Shown here piece after piece: positions 44,656 to 57,063 of a DNA stretch of 64,000 bases (position 1 is its first letter; each line of letters begins with the position of its first letter). The DNA is from Begonia masoniana. Lineage: Eukaryota; Streptophyta; Magnoliopsida; Cucurbitales; Begoniaceae. A model generated the notes under the pieces. The model did not search any database, was not told the DNA's origin, and worked only from the letters and a program-made list of their open reading frames with translations. The stretch covers positions 23,462,557 to 23,526,556 of the forward strand of contig CM039511.1 of assembly GCA_022432975.1 (NCBI GenBank), written 5' to 3'. Position numbers and translations under genes: made by a program.

Positions 44656-46149
44656 TAGTGCTCTTCATGCATTGCATTGTCTCTATATTTTGTGTGCATT
44701 TTCTCTCTGTTGGTTTCTGTTTTCTGTCCAAAAGTGTTAGCATGTTTAGTTGAGTGTGTTTCTGTTTTCTTGTCTCATGTTGCACCCACAGCACCCATGA
44801 TTAGTTGTGTTTCCATTTCGGTTTAGATAGTGTCAAAAAAAATTATGTTCTTATTTTGAAGACTTTTCTGCATTTTTTTATCTTCTGGTTTGTATTTTGC
44901 TGCAGCATCCTGTTCCGTTTGTGCTAAGTTTCTACAACATGTTGTGTCCTTGATTAGCTTTTTTGTGTCTAGTTTAGTGTCCTAGATTGTCCAAGTGTAG
45001 GAGTTTAATTTGGTTTGCAAAATCTGTTCTGGTTTGCTGTTTCCAACAGCATTGTGAGTTTAAACTTTTTTTTGCTGAGTTTTGCAACATCTTTGCTGCT
45101 CTATTTAGAGTCATTCACCAAGGATAAAATGCTGAGTTTAATTGATAAATTCTGCAGCACTATTTCTCTGGTTTTGGTGAACATTTTTCTGCTTCGTTTA
45201 GGTACTGTTTGCTAAACTAAAGTGCCCCATGTTTGCATGAAATTATAATTTGTTTTTCTGCAGGAAACTGAAAATAATTCCCATGCTTAATCCTCTAAGA
45301 AACTATTTAGAATTCAGATTGTTTTCTTGTGGTTTAGTTTCTGTTTTAGTTATTATTATTTTTTTTAAGCTTGTTAATCTTGTTGTTCCTATTTTCTGTC
45401 TAGATTTGTTTAGGTTCTTGATCATTGAAGCATGTGAGTTTTATCTTAGAATTACAAGTTGTGTTTCGTATGAATTCCTTGCTGATCTGTTTATAAAATG
45501 TTAGGTGTTTTGAAGCATGAATTCTGCAGTTACCGATCTGTTTTCTGGTGCTTAATTGTAGTGTTGTTTTCATGCTTTAATTCGTGAATCTGTTTAGTCC
45601 ATAGGATGTTTTAAATGTTGTTTTAACTATGAGTTTAGTTAGTTTTCAGAATGGTTTTATTTCTAAAAACTTGAATTAGTTTGCTGTTTTCCAAGCATGA
45701 ATCCTTTGCTGCATTATGATTCTATTTTTTAGGTTCAAAATTGTTTCTGGTTTTACATTTTTACTTGTTGTTTTTATTATTCTTTTTCTTTCTTGTTTAG
45801 AAGCACGTTTAGGTGTTCTATTTTCTTTTCAAATTGCTAGGAGGTTAAGCATTTGAATCTTGCATTATTGTTTAGTTTTAGGTTACTATTTTTGCATATC
45901 TTAGACTCTGTTTGTATGTGTTTTTCATAACACTTGTTGTACAGTGTTTGTACCCATCTCTCAAGGCAAGATGCCTCCTTAATTGGCAATTTTAGAGTTG
46001 ATATCTACTTTGCTTAATAGGTACTTTCCTGTCCACTTTTAGTTTGTATTTTCTGTTGGGAGACTCTTCAGAATTGTTGACCAAGAGCACTAGGTGTTCA
46101 TGTTTGTATGTGTCTGAACTTGCTATTCTTTGAAAGTACATTGCTATGA

Positions 46150-46445
46150 CAATTAGCTGATATGATTTTTTCATCTTAACCTCATGTTACTGATTAGCTA
46201 GCATGAATTAACCATGGTCGTATCTGTTTAATTTTTAGAATTTTTTCTTGAAAATCATGTTCTATTTGTTGTGATTTTTGTTTATGTTATATATGTTTGA
46301 ATTTGCTGTTTATTTGAATTCCATTACTGCGATATTATCTGATATGATTTTTCCATCTTAACCTTATGTTTCTGATTAGCTAGCATGAATTAACCATGAC
46401 CCATATCTGTTTAATTTCATGATGTTATTCTTGAATAAAAGCATG
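46150..46445 (+). repeat. Duplication of about 183 bp in the H2 interior
   Basis: GCTGATATGATTTTT, CATCTTAACC and GATTAGCTAGCATGAATTAA followed by CCATG appear near 46,157 and again near 46,339 with scattered substitutions and small indels. Confidence 0.8.
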
Positions 46446-48185
46446 TTCTAATGTTGTATTTTTTTAGTCTAAATTTCTGTTTTGTTTAGATGATTGTTTT
46501 TGGATGTTTGTTTCTGTTTTTAGAACCATGTTTAGTTGTTTAGATTTCTGTTGGCAAAATTAATTTACATAGAGAATGAATTAGAAAAAGAAACGCTAAA
46601 ATTGAATTCTCATGTTAGTTTTCTTTTGCTGAAAATTGTTTTGTTGTTTCGGTGTTTTCCAAATGCGTTTTAGCTTATGTTTTTGTTTTGTTTAATCTTT
46701 TTAGATGTCTCATGTTTTGGAGAGTTTGTTGTGCTAATTTGTTGTCTCAATTGGCATTGATTTGTTTCGGACTTTTCTAGGATGTTTAGCTAAAATTCTG
46801 GTTTAGAATTTCTGGTTTTTCTAGATTTTGTTGCTACTTTGGACTTGCATAATTCTCTGTTCATAATGAATTTGGATTTGAAATTTTTACAGCATATTCG
46901 TCATATTGTTGAATATCATCTGTTAAAATTTCAGGTTATTCGAATGTGGATTGTGCTAGTTTCTGTTTAGGATACTTTAGGTTGTTTAGAATTTTTTTTG
47001 GTTTTTGAGTTTAATTTCCTGAATTTTGAGCTTGCATAACTTTCTGCTCATGTTGTATCTGGATTTGAAAATTTGATAGCATGTTAATCATCTTGTTTGC
47101 AAATCCCTATTAAATTTTCAAAAATTTGGAGTAGATTTGTGTTAGTTTTTCTGTTTAGGAAATTCTACTGTTTTTATTTGTTTTGTGCACTGTTATGCAT
47201 TTTTTTCTTTGCTGATTTCGTAACAGCATGTTTAGGCTTATATTTTTTGTTTGCTGTGTTTGTGGAGTCTATTTTAGGTCTGGTTTGAAGTCTTCTTTGG
47301 CCAAGAAATTGGTGTCAATCCGAAGGAGCATTGTTTGCTTAAACTTAATATTTACATTGTTTTTTTTTATAACACTGTTTAAGATTTTCCTTGAGCATTA
47401 GAATTTGCTGTTTGTTGTGAAAATTGAATGCATCATTGATTAGGAATGGCTAACTAATCTAGTGATCTAAGATTATGCATGACCAAAAGCAATTTATTAT
47501 GTGCATGTGTTTTTGTTTTCTAAGCATCTAAAATGTTATATAAATGTTTTACAATGCTTGTTTTGTTTCGGTCTTGAATTTAGAGTCTAACTTTAGAGTC
47601 TAGTGCTTGACCAATTAGTTTAATTATTGTTGGCCAAGGTAACGATAAAATCCAAATATATGCATATTGTTTTTATCTTTTGAGGATTGTTTAGCTTTCC
47701 TACTCCTTAATGAGCATTGGCAATGGATAAGTCGAGGAGTTGGATGAATTTTCGGCAACAAGGTATGTACCCATGAAACCTTACTTGAAATTCTTTTGGA
47801 ATTCGTTGAATAGTAGGTTGATTGGATGAATTGCATGTTGGAGATCAACTTTCTTGTATGTTCTTGCTATAATTTGACATCATGTTTAATATTTCTTGTC
47901 TAATCTTGATTTTAATTTGTTGAAAAGAACTCGGAGGAAGAATTTGTGATCCAAAATTATTGTTGCCATCTTAAAATAGTTGATGAATCCTAATTATCAT
48001 TATTCAATTAATGAACTCGTTTCTTGAGTTTTGGATTGCTTATTGAATTGTATGCTAAACTTGGCATAAATTTTCGTTATTTTCTTTAAGAATAAACTTT
48101 ACTTTGAGCTTATAGTTGACATGCCTAGTTTCTCATGATATATCATAGCTCATTAACTTAGTGGAATACTATTTTCATGAGTATG

Positions 48186-48655
48186 GATCAAATTGAATTT
48201 TATCTTAAGCATTGATATAACTCTTATTCTTTTGATGGATTTAAAATTGGGTGAACCAAGTGTTTTCTTAAAAGGGTAATTTTCATATTTTTGGTTCCCT
48301 ATTGATTTGTTAGCTAGCTAGAAAATGAAATTGTTCAATTATGCTTACATGAATCTTATGTCATTATCATGTATGTTTCCAAATTATTGAAATGAATAAT
48401 TTAATCTTAAAATTTATTTGGATCAAATTGAATTTTATCTTAAGCATTGATATAACTCTTATTCTTTTGATGGATTTAAAATTGGGTGAACCAAGTGTTT
48501 TCTTAAAAGGGTAATTTTTATATTTTTGGTTCACTATTGTTTTGTTAGCTAGCTAGAAAATGAAATTGTTCAATTATGCTTACATGAATCTTATGCCATT
48601 ATCATGTATGTTTCCAAATTATTGAAATGAATAATTTAATCTTAAAATTTATTTG
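48186..48655 (+). repeat. 235-bp tandem duplication in the H2 interior
   Basis: Two copies (starting at 48,186 and 48,421) differ at only a few bases. Both contain GATCAAATTGAATTTTATC and GCTAGCTAGAAAATGAAATT. The H remnant at 40,337-41,233 has this region once, so the duplication is specific to H2. Confidence 0.9.
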
Positions 48656-48818
48656 AGACCATTGTGGATTGTAAAATGGTTTTTCAACTTTAGGATAACT
48701 ATATTTTTGTGCCTACTATGGATTGTGCTTAAGCATTTTTAGTAGAATTTTTATCTTAAGTGTTGTAACATCCTCCATGATATTCACCCATTGGATTTGA
48801 GGTCGAATCCTCAAGAAC

Positions 48819-48827
48819 GCGAGGGGA
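48819..48827 (+). other. Polypurine tract of H2
   Basis: GCGAGGGGA directly precedes the LTR start TGATATGCCC at 48,828. Upstream is GGATTTGAGGTCGAATCCTC, shared with the tracts at 35,676 and 38,452. Confidence 0.75.
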
Positions 48828-49607
48828 TGATATGCCCATGATCCTGATCCGTCGAGCACAAGTCAATGTATGTATTTATTTTATCTATTTTATCTATCTA
48901 ATGAACTTGTGGAATTTTGTAGGTAATTGGCTTCTCAAGGCTTAGAAGGAAATCAATGAAGAAGGAATTTGTTTTCTTTTATTTCAAATTATGTAACCGG
49001 GCCTTGTATTTATTTTGTATAATTTAGGAAACTTTAGTTTTGTTTAAAACTCGTTAATTGACAAACTTTAGCCTTTTAGAATGTATGTTTGTAATAGTCT
49101 TCAAAAGGGATGCCGAACCAAGAGTAACCAAGGGCTGAACCGGATGAGCAAAGCATGAACCGGCTGAACCAGGTGAATCAATGTTGAACCAGTCTGGTGT
49201 GCCCTGCCACCAGCGAACCAAATAGCCAGCATCTGCAGAGCGCGCCAATGGCTATTTTTCTAGCCGTTGTCCATGGTTTCTTCAGCAGAGTTCTTCTCCT
49301 TCTTCTTCACCAATTCTTCTCTGTTATTTAAGCTCTCCTATAACATTGTAAACATTTAGCCAGTAATACAAATTTTCAAAAACTAGAAGGTTGTTCTTTG
49401 TTTGTCAGAGCTTCTCCGTGAAGAGAGACTTCTCTCTCAGCCTAGCCGACGCCAAGCGTCTGAATGGCTTCGCCCAAGTCTTTCTCGAGCTCAAGGTTGC
49501 TCGGAGGAATACTCGGTCGCTTTATGTCAGCTCCCACACGAGCTCGACTAAAGGAGGGCGGTGAAACCTTCGTTTCCAACCGCTGTGGACACTTTACCTT
49601 CGAAGGT

Positions 49608-52011
49608 TGTGACGACCCTAACACTGTACCCGATTTTCCGTACTATATTTTTTTTTATACTTAATACTTTAAACCTTTTAATCGAATCGGAAATAAAACC
49701 GTTAAATCTATCTTTTAAAACCATTTAACAAAACTTAAACCAAATTATAAAACAATTAAAACAATTAAAATAAAGAAAACATGTCTCGGGGCAAAAGGGG
49801 AAGTTCCCCTTGAAAATGAAGGGGCGATCGATCGCCCCTCCCAGTGGCGATCGATCGCCCATCTATAGAATTTTGGGGCGATCAATCGCCCCTCATAGTG
49901 GCGATTGATCGCCCCATTATAAATGGGGGGCGATCGAACGCCCCTCGTATGGGCGATCGATCGCCCCACTCTCTGGAAAAATTCCAGAGAGTGGCGATCG
50001 ATCGGCAGGTCCTCTGGAATTTTCATTCCAGATGCCACTTCTTCCTTATTTTCCTTTCTCCCCTGCACACTTAACAAATTCTTCATTTAATCCTTCAATA
50101 AACATACTAAACATCCTATCATAAACTCGTTCATAAGCCCACTTATTCTTCCTTTCGTCAACCACCAAATAAACGATTTAAAGCGTACCCTAGGACGTAT
50201 TTGAAAACATAGTAGAGTTTCGTAAAAACGAACTGCATGGTTCGGTTTAAAAACTAAGTGTTTCCTCCTGTTAAAAATCACCAAGCAGTTCATCAACCAA
50301 TTAAAATAGCGGTTTAACAAAACGTTTTATAAAAACAGGTTTATTAAAACATTGAATATCAAAATATAAACCTATCAACTATTCAGAACCAAACACCCTA
50401 AAATGTCTCTATACAACCATCAGCCCGACAATTCCCAAAAACCCTCAAAACACCTAACCATGAGTCCCACGGGTCAAAATACGCCTCGACTGCGCCAGCA
50501 CACTCCTGCAATCATCCTCCGTCAACTGCATCAATCCTCAGATGGAGGGATCTCATCCTCACCTATGTCGAAGTCACCTACACCATACAATGCGTACTGT
50601 GCATATGAGTTCGTAAAACATGCATCATCTTCATTATCTTTACTCTGGTTGTCACCGAGATCTCAACCCCCTAACCGGAGAGGGCACATTCAGCAGTCAG
50701 ACTGCCCTTTCCAACTAGAGGAGGGGGGTACACGCTTACAACACGTACAGCTGTGCCTGAGCCCCATCTCGCATGACCTATAACTCTATGAGTACATATT
50801 AGATGCGGTATTGTGACAGACCCCTTCGTGCCTACATAATAGATCAATAGCCCCTCTCCAGGCCGCATCGCCATTTTCTTTATAACATTGTGCAGAAATT
50901 CATTTTCTATGCATAATTTAAAACCGTGATGCATGAACAGTTACGTACTTAAAGTAAACAAACAACATACATACCATCAAGACAACAGAAGCTATTAAAA
51001 GCATATCCTATCTAACTACCCAACCAAAACAATTTGAACCAAAAGCGTCACCAAAATTCCTCGAAATGACCTCGACGTACGGTGTAGGCCAATCGGCCAG
51101 AAAAGATCACGAGAACTTACCTGCCGTCCGTAGCACACCCAGCACTTCGTTTCGAGCTTTGTCACCTAAGTCAATTCATAGCCTTCATTAATTATAACTT
51201 CGTCCAGTTCATGAAATTCTAACACGGAAATCATAAACTCGTACAAGAATCGTAAACTCCAGCTAAACCCGACTTAACTTTATATTTTGACCAAATTCAG
51301 AAATTCATAACTAACCCAACACTCGTCCAATTTCGACGTTTCAAAACACTACGGACACCTTACGACGTCTAGATTCTAAAAGTATAATCTATTTACTCAA
51401 AACGACACAACCACACAGCCGAATTTAGCAGAAACCGAACCTGCTTTGTTCAAACTAAATTCCCAAATTTTATTAAGCTTCCACCAATATTCAAAAATTC
51501 GTAACAATTCCAACTTAAATCCAAATTCGATGATTCAAACGTCTATAGGTCACTCATAAAGTCTACTTTAGCATGCTATAACCCATTATCGAGTCGGGAC
51601 CTATGATAAATCTCAGAAATTCGGAACCCAATTATGCGATACAACGATATTTATATTACTAACGGGCATTCACGATTTCTCACTTCCAATTCATTCAAAC
51701 TAAATCATTATAAACCATAAACATTAAAAATCCAACAATACATCCAAATCTCAAAGCCCTAAATCTCCAATCCACAAATTTCTCCTCGAATCTAACCCTA
51801 AACCGAAAACCAAACTTACAAACCACACAAACTCACCTTAACTGTTGAAATAGAGGAAAGGAACGACGAAAATCGGAGGAGAGAACTCCGTCGTCGGTGG
51901 TGTCGGCGTGCAGAAACAGAGGGGGGGGGGGGGGGAAGAAAACTTCTCTGGAAGTTTTCTTTCGTGGGAGAAAGAAAAACAGGGGAGGGGTTTTGTTTTA
52001 TATATAAAAGT

Positions 52012-52064
<53 letters not shown>

Positions 52065-52288
52065 CTAATTACCATATTGCCCTCAATCTTTAATATTTTA
52101 ACCCAATGGTTATTTAATCCGTTTTCGGCCAGACTATCATAAATCTAACATTCTGGATTGCTTCAAAATAATCTCTTTGTTACCCACGTAAATTTTCTAC
52201 TCTCGATTCTGACTACAACTCCGCCGTTTAACGACACGTAAATAATAAAATAAAGAAAATCGTATAAACGAAAATTCTGGGTGTTACA
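49608..52288 (-). mobile_element. Solo LTR J (minus)
   Basis: It runs from TGTGACGACCC at 49608 to GGGTGTTACA at 52288, 2,681 bp, with a perfect duplication AAGGT (49603-49607 and 52289-52293). On the minus strand it has acceptor 1 GACTTAG, a 45-nt exon-like block (51,121-51,165), donor 2 GCAG/GTAAGT, a G-tract at 50,722-50,728 and CTGCATGGTTCGG at 50,232. A palindromic array with a hairpin lies at 49,820-50,010. A G-run (51,921) and an AAT run (52,016-52,064) lie near its head. No coding sequence is present. Confidence 0.92.
49820..50010 (-). repeat. Palindromic GGCGATCGATCGCC array and hairpin of LTR J
   Basis: Seven GGCGAT(C/T)GATCGCCCC-type units occur, several of them perfect 14-bp palindromes. 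Within the array, 49,968-49,992 is a hairpin: ACTCTCTGGAA, loop AAA, TTCCAGAGAGT. Confidence 0.9.
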
Positions 52289-52434
52289 AAGGTTCAATTG
52301 TCCAAACGTGCCAATGGCCCTGGACCAACCAAGGGCCATCGACCCTCAATGTTCCACCACCTCCACGACGTTTCATTCAATCCCTCGCAGCTCTTTGAGG
52401 AGTTAGCCTGTAACGCCCCGGCTTGGTGCGCTAC

Positions 52435-55025
52435 TGTGACACCCGGTTCTTTACGGGATTTCGTAATTATATATATATTGGCATTTTCGTAATTATGTCA
52501 AATTAAGTCAATTTCGCAAAAAGAAAGAATTATTACGATCTTAATAATTAAGATGAATTTTAAGAAAATTTCGAGAATTTTAGGAGTCGTAACGCTAATT
52601 GTATGAGAATTTCGTTTCTTATAATATAAAGGACGTTGTGGTAAAAATAGTAAACGAGGTCCGATTTGCGAACGATCAGTTTTAACAAAACCCTGATAAT
52701 AGGTTGGAGTTATTGGTGAAATAAAGAAATTTGGAGAAAACAAATCGTTAGACGAATAATGGAACAAAGAACGAAACAAATAGAAAATCAAAGGAAGAGC
52801 AAAATGGTAATTTGCCAAGTCAAAATTTAATTAAAATCACAAATCTTCTTCTTCTCCAGCACTCCACGCAAAACTCTCTCTGTGATTTTCCTCCAGGCGA
52901 CTTTTCATCGCCTTCCTCACGGCGTTCTCACTCCGACGATCGAGCTCTCCACCAATCGACTTCCATTCTTCACGATTTCTCCTCCTATCAATGCTCTAGG
53001 TAAGGTTTTATGGTTTTCAGACGTTAGACTTTGGTTTTCGAGAGTTAAAATGATTAGGGTTTTGTTTAGGGTTTTCATGAAATAGTCGAGTTAAACTAAA
53101 ACTGACTAGGGTTGCCCTATTTACGACTTTGGTGAACGTATTAATGAGCATTGAAGGTAGTTAGACGAATTAATGGCCATTAATGTGAGTTTTGGGTTGT
53201 TGGAAAACTTGGAAATCTCCATTAACGGAGGTTTCGGTAAGTTGAGCGTGAAATACTCGATAAAATACCTCAACGAGTTCAATTAGAGTTTTAGAAAATT
53301 TCTTTAGTTAAGGTTTCGTTAACTTGGACGTTAACGATTTAAACTCGTTTTAACGACAGTGTTGTGAAATTGCCTTAGGTGAACAAAGCTCGTGGACGGA
53401 GCTCAGATTTCAACGAACGCGAGATAAGTTCTCGTGACTTACTTTGACTGATTGGCCTACACTGTACGTCAAAGTCGCGTCGAGGATCATTGGTGACTTG
53501 TTTGTTTAAATGTTTTGGTTGGGTAGTTAGGATTAGTCTTACTTTTTAGATTATACTTTATTGTCTCGATGGTACGTATGATGTATGTTTACTTTATGCA
53601 TTTGACTGTTCATGCATCACGTCTTTTAAAATAGAATGAAAACGGATTTCTGCACGTGTTTAAGAAAATGAAATGAACGAACGAAATGAATCTACATAAT
53701 CTGTTATCTGGTCATGCGAGGTGGGGCTCAGGCACGGCTGTATACGGATGTAAGCGTGTACCCCCCCCCCCCCCCCCCCGGTTAGGTGGAGAGGGTTGTC
53801 CGATCGCGGGACGTGTCCTCTCCATCTAATAGGCTGAGACCTCGGTGATATTCTGTCTACAACGTAATGATAAGAAAATTTTGCATGATTTCTGAACTTC
53901 ATTTGCACAGCATGCATTTGCATTTACGAAACTTGCTGAGCCTTTAGCTCATAGTTGTCTGTATGGTGTAGGTGATTTCGAAACAGGTGAGGACGACATT
54001 CCTCCACCCGATGTACAGGATGGTTGAAGAAGAACGGCTGCGGTGGTGTGCATGGGCAGTCGACGCGTATTTTGACCCGTGGGGGTAACAGTTAGGTATT
54101 TTGAGGGTTTTTGGGCGTAATGTGTTGATGGTGGATTAGATAGGTTAATTGTATAGTTAGAAACATTTTAGGATGTTTGGTTCTAGATTATGGATATGTT
54201 ATGTTTTGGTTATTCAGAAACCTATTTTATAAACTGCTTGGAGTTTCTTTTCAAACAGGAGGAATTGTTTAGTTTTTAAATGGATCCATGCAGTTCGTTT
54301 TCATGAAAAATGATTTCTTTTTAAATATATTTTGAATCGGTATTGGGTGGTTTAGTGGAGTGAGGATCGTATGGAAGTTTAAGCGTTGTTACGAGATATG
54401 TTTAGAAATAAGTTAACGAAGGGAAAGATGTGTGGATGAACGTTGTGAAGTGCAAGTTGTAATTGTGATTGTGTGTGTAATTGCAATGTGCAGAAAGTCT
54501 GGAAGGAAGGGGGGAAAAATAAATGTGGGGCGATCGAACGCCTAAGGTTAGGTGTTCGAACGCAGAACTCTCTGGAAAATCAGAGAGTTAGGTGATCGTT
54601 CGCCAAAGGTGGGGCGAACGATCTGTTTGTAGGTTTGGAAACACGTTCTAGAAACAGAACGTGAGCCCATCGATCGGCTGTCTTCAGCCGATCGATCGGT
54701 TATGTGAGGGGCGATCGATCGCCCATCTAGGGGCCGATCGATCTGCCCTCTTGTTTTCTTGCTTTGACACTTTTGCCCTCCAGTCTTTTTGGCCGAGGCC
54801 TTTAAATTTTTAAGGTTTTATTTAATTGGTTTTTATTAAGTTTTCTTAAATGGTTTTCGACATTTTCTTTTATCCTTTGAAAGATATAAATGTTTCAACA
54901 ATTTGATTTCCGATGTAACGTCATAAGGATTTCTTAGGATTATAAAAAAAGAAAATAATAATAATAATAATAATACGAGAAAATAAGGGTACAGTGTTAG
55001 AGTCGTTACACTTAGGGTCGCTACA
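52435..55025 (+). mobile_element. Solo LTR K (plus) inserted in LTR L
   Basis: It runs from TGTGACACCCGG at 52435 to GGGTCGCTACA at 55025, 2,591 bp, with a perfect duplication GCTAC (52430-52434 and 55026-55030). It has donor 1 CTCTAG/GTAAGG (52,994-53,005), acceptor 1 GCCTTAG (53,372-53,378), a 45-nt exon-like block, a mutated donor 2 (GAG/ATAAGT at 53,424) and acceptor 2 TGTAG/GTGA (53,968). It also has a 19-base C run (53,761-53,779), ATCCATGCAGTTCG (54,290) and the palindromic block. A second terminus-like GAGTCGTTACA ends 15 bp before the true end. Confidence 0.92.
54525..54750 (+). repeat. Palindromic block and hairpin of LTR K
   Basis: Units GGGGCGATCGAACGCC, CCCATCGATCGGC, GCCGATCGATCGG, GGGGCGATCGATCGCCC and GGCCGATCGATC recur. 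A hairpin AACTCTCTG, loop GAAAAT, CAGAGAGTT lies at 54,566-54,589. Confidence 0.85.
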
Positions 55026-57063
55026 GCTACTTTGCAAACCAATCCCGCGTTTAAAACGACGTTTAAAATAATTTTTGAAAACCAACTTAAAACGGAAATT
55101 GGAAAAATAGCGAACGTAAACCTGACGTTATTTACTTTAAAATCAAAACGGACGGCATAACGCCTAAAACTTTAAAAACTCAAACCTGAAATCAAAACCA
55201 AAAACATATAATTTCAATTTCCAAATATGTGCAACCATTATCCAACAACACAATCGACTTGCAAACGTCCAAAATAGCTAATAAAATATTTACAATAAAA
55301 CGTACCTAAAACCCTCCACTTTTTCTAACTTTTCTCAAAACAAAACATTTCCAAAAATACTTACAAAACTCACTACATCAAGCTCCCACAAAATACCCGA
55401 GGAAGACAATGGCCAAGATGCCCCGACAATAGCCTGCACCGGCGGACTCCGTATTCTTCCGACTGCGGCCTAGTCCTCGGCTATTCCCTCTACCTAACCT
55501 GGATAATACTCGTCACCTACACCATAGAACACAAAAGTAAGCCTAACGCTTAGCAAGTAGGGAAATAATGCACAGCACATCAACACATGCTCGACTCAAC
55601 CCTAACATGCAAATTCTACACACTCTGTTGTTTTCTTTTCATTCGGGTTGCATTTATCTTTCACTTTCATGTGAATCAAGTAGGCACACGCCCCAACACA
55701 ATCCAGGACGGCCACGCCTTGACCCACGGAGCAAGATCTGAGGCACACGTCCTAACACTATCCGGGACGGCCAACCGAATCTCCCCCAATCGATCGTAGA
55801 ATCCTCATTGTGCCTTCAAGCACGAACATATCGAGGCATTCATACTCATGACACATTACGTAAATTAGCATAGCATCTCTAGTAAAATCCCTCGTGGGGT
55901 GCTCAACGAGCCACTTGCTCGAAGAGGCTATTCCACTCGAGACCAAGTTGCATATCAATTTTCTTATCTTACATTTCATCCTCACCACTCAAACATGCAA
56001 AACACGTGGTTTCGTAGTTAGAAAACAATGATGCATGACACACGATGCATGACACAAAGCAAAACATAACAAACAAGCAAACAATCCCTACCGTTCTATG
56101 GTGTAGGCCCGAAGGCAACAAACACACATCCGCTACTTACCTGATGGCTCCAGAAAAATTCTGTCACTTCGTGCCGCTAAATTTCTCGTGCAATTACCTA
56201 ACAATTAAGGAAAACTAACTTAGTAACGCACTAATAAAACTCTAAGAAATTAACTAAACCAAACTAACACTAACTTTTCAACCTAACCACTCAAATCCGA
56301 TTTTTATGCAAATTATTACCGTCCAAGTTCAAACGGCCATAACTTTCTCGTTTTTCAACGGATTTCAACGTGCCACCCCAATTCAGAAACCTCTACACGT
56401 CTACTCTCCATTGAAACACTCAAATTAACCAAATAAATTCAATGGCTATTCCGAATTCCCCAAGAACAGAATCGGCCATCTTAATGCCAAATTCCGGTTT
56501 TTACACAACTTCCCCAATATCTCTAATCTAATTCCATAAACAATCTAAACTAACTTATCCAATGTTTAAATCATCCAATATATGAAGAAAACTCACCCAT
56601 AAAAGAAATTTTCGGGGGTCACTGTTAGGGTTTACACAAACCCTCCAAAAACTCATCAAAACTCCCACTAAACACCTAAAAGCTAACCCTAAAATGTATT
56701 AAACTAAAACCCCAATAAATTTACCTTGAAATCACCTTGAAAATTTGATGAAAAGAGAGAGGGAGAATCGGCTATGGTGGATGAGGGCAAACCGTGGAGA
56801 GTGTTTGGAGAAGAAAGCAAAATTTCAATTTAACCTAAAGTTTTTTCTTTCCTTTTAATTTTCCTCCACAATTTTCTTTAAAATTTTAATTTAAACCCTC
56901 CCTTTTGCTCCTTTAATCCAACGTGAGAGAATTCATCAAAGTCACCACTTTTCATTCTTTTAAATTCTAAGTTTGTTTTCTTATTGTTTGTTAAGTCCTT
57001 TTGACTTTTCAAACACACTTTTGGTTTTGAATTTTCAACTCTTTTCTCCTCTTCTTCTTTTCC

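Larger units (their letters stand above)
44656..48818 (+). mobile_element. Non-coding interior of element H2 (LARD-like)
   Basis: About 4.2 kb lies between primer site and polypurine tract with no gag, protease, RT or integrase signature in any frame. The sequence is T-rich, and the first half is full of TTCTGTTTTAG and GCATGTTTAG phrases. It contains two internal tandem duplications (46,150-46,445 and 48,186-48,655). Large non-coding interiors with intact priming sites define LARD-type non-autonomous LTR elements, which rely on another element's proteins. No gene is claimed. Confidence 0.75.
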
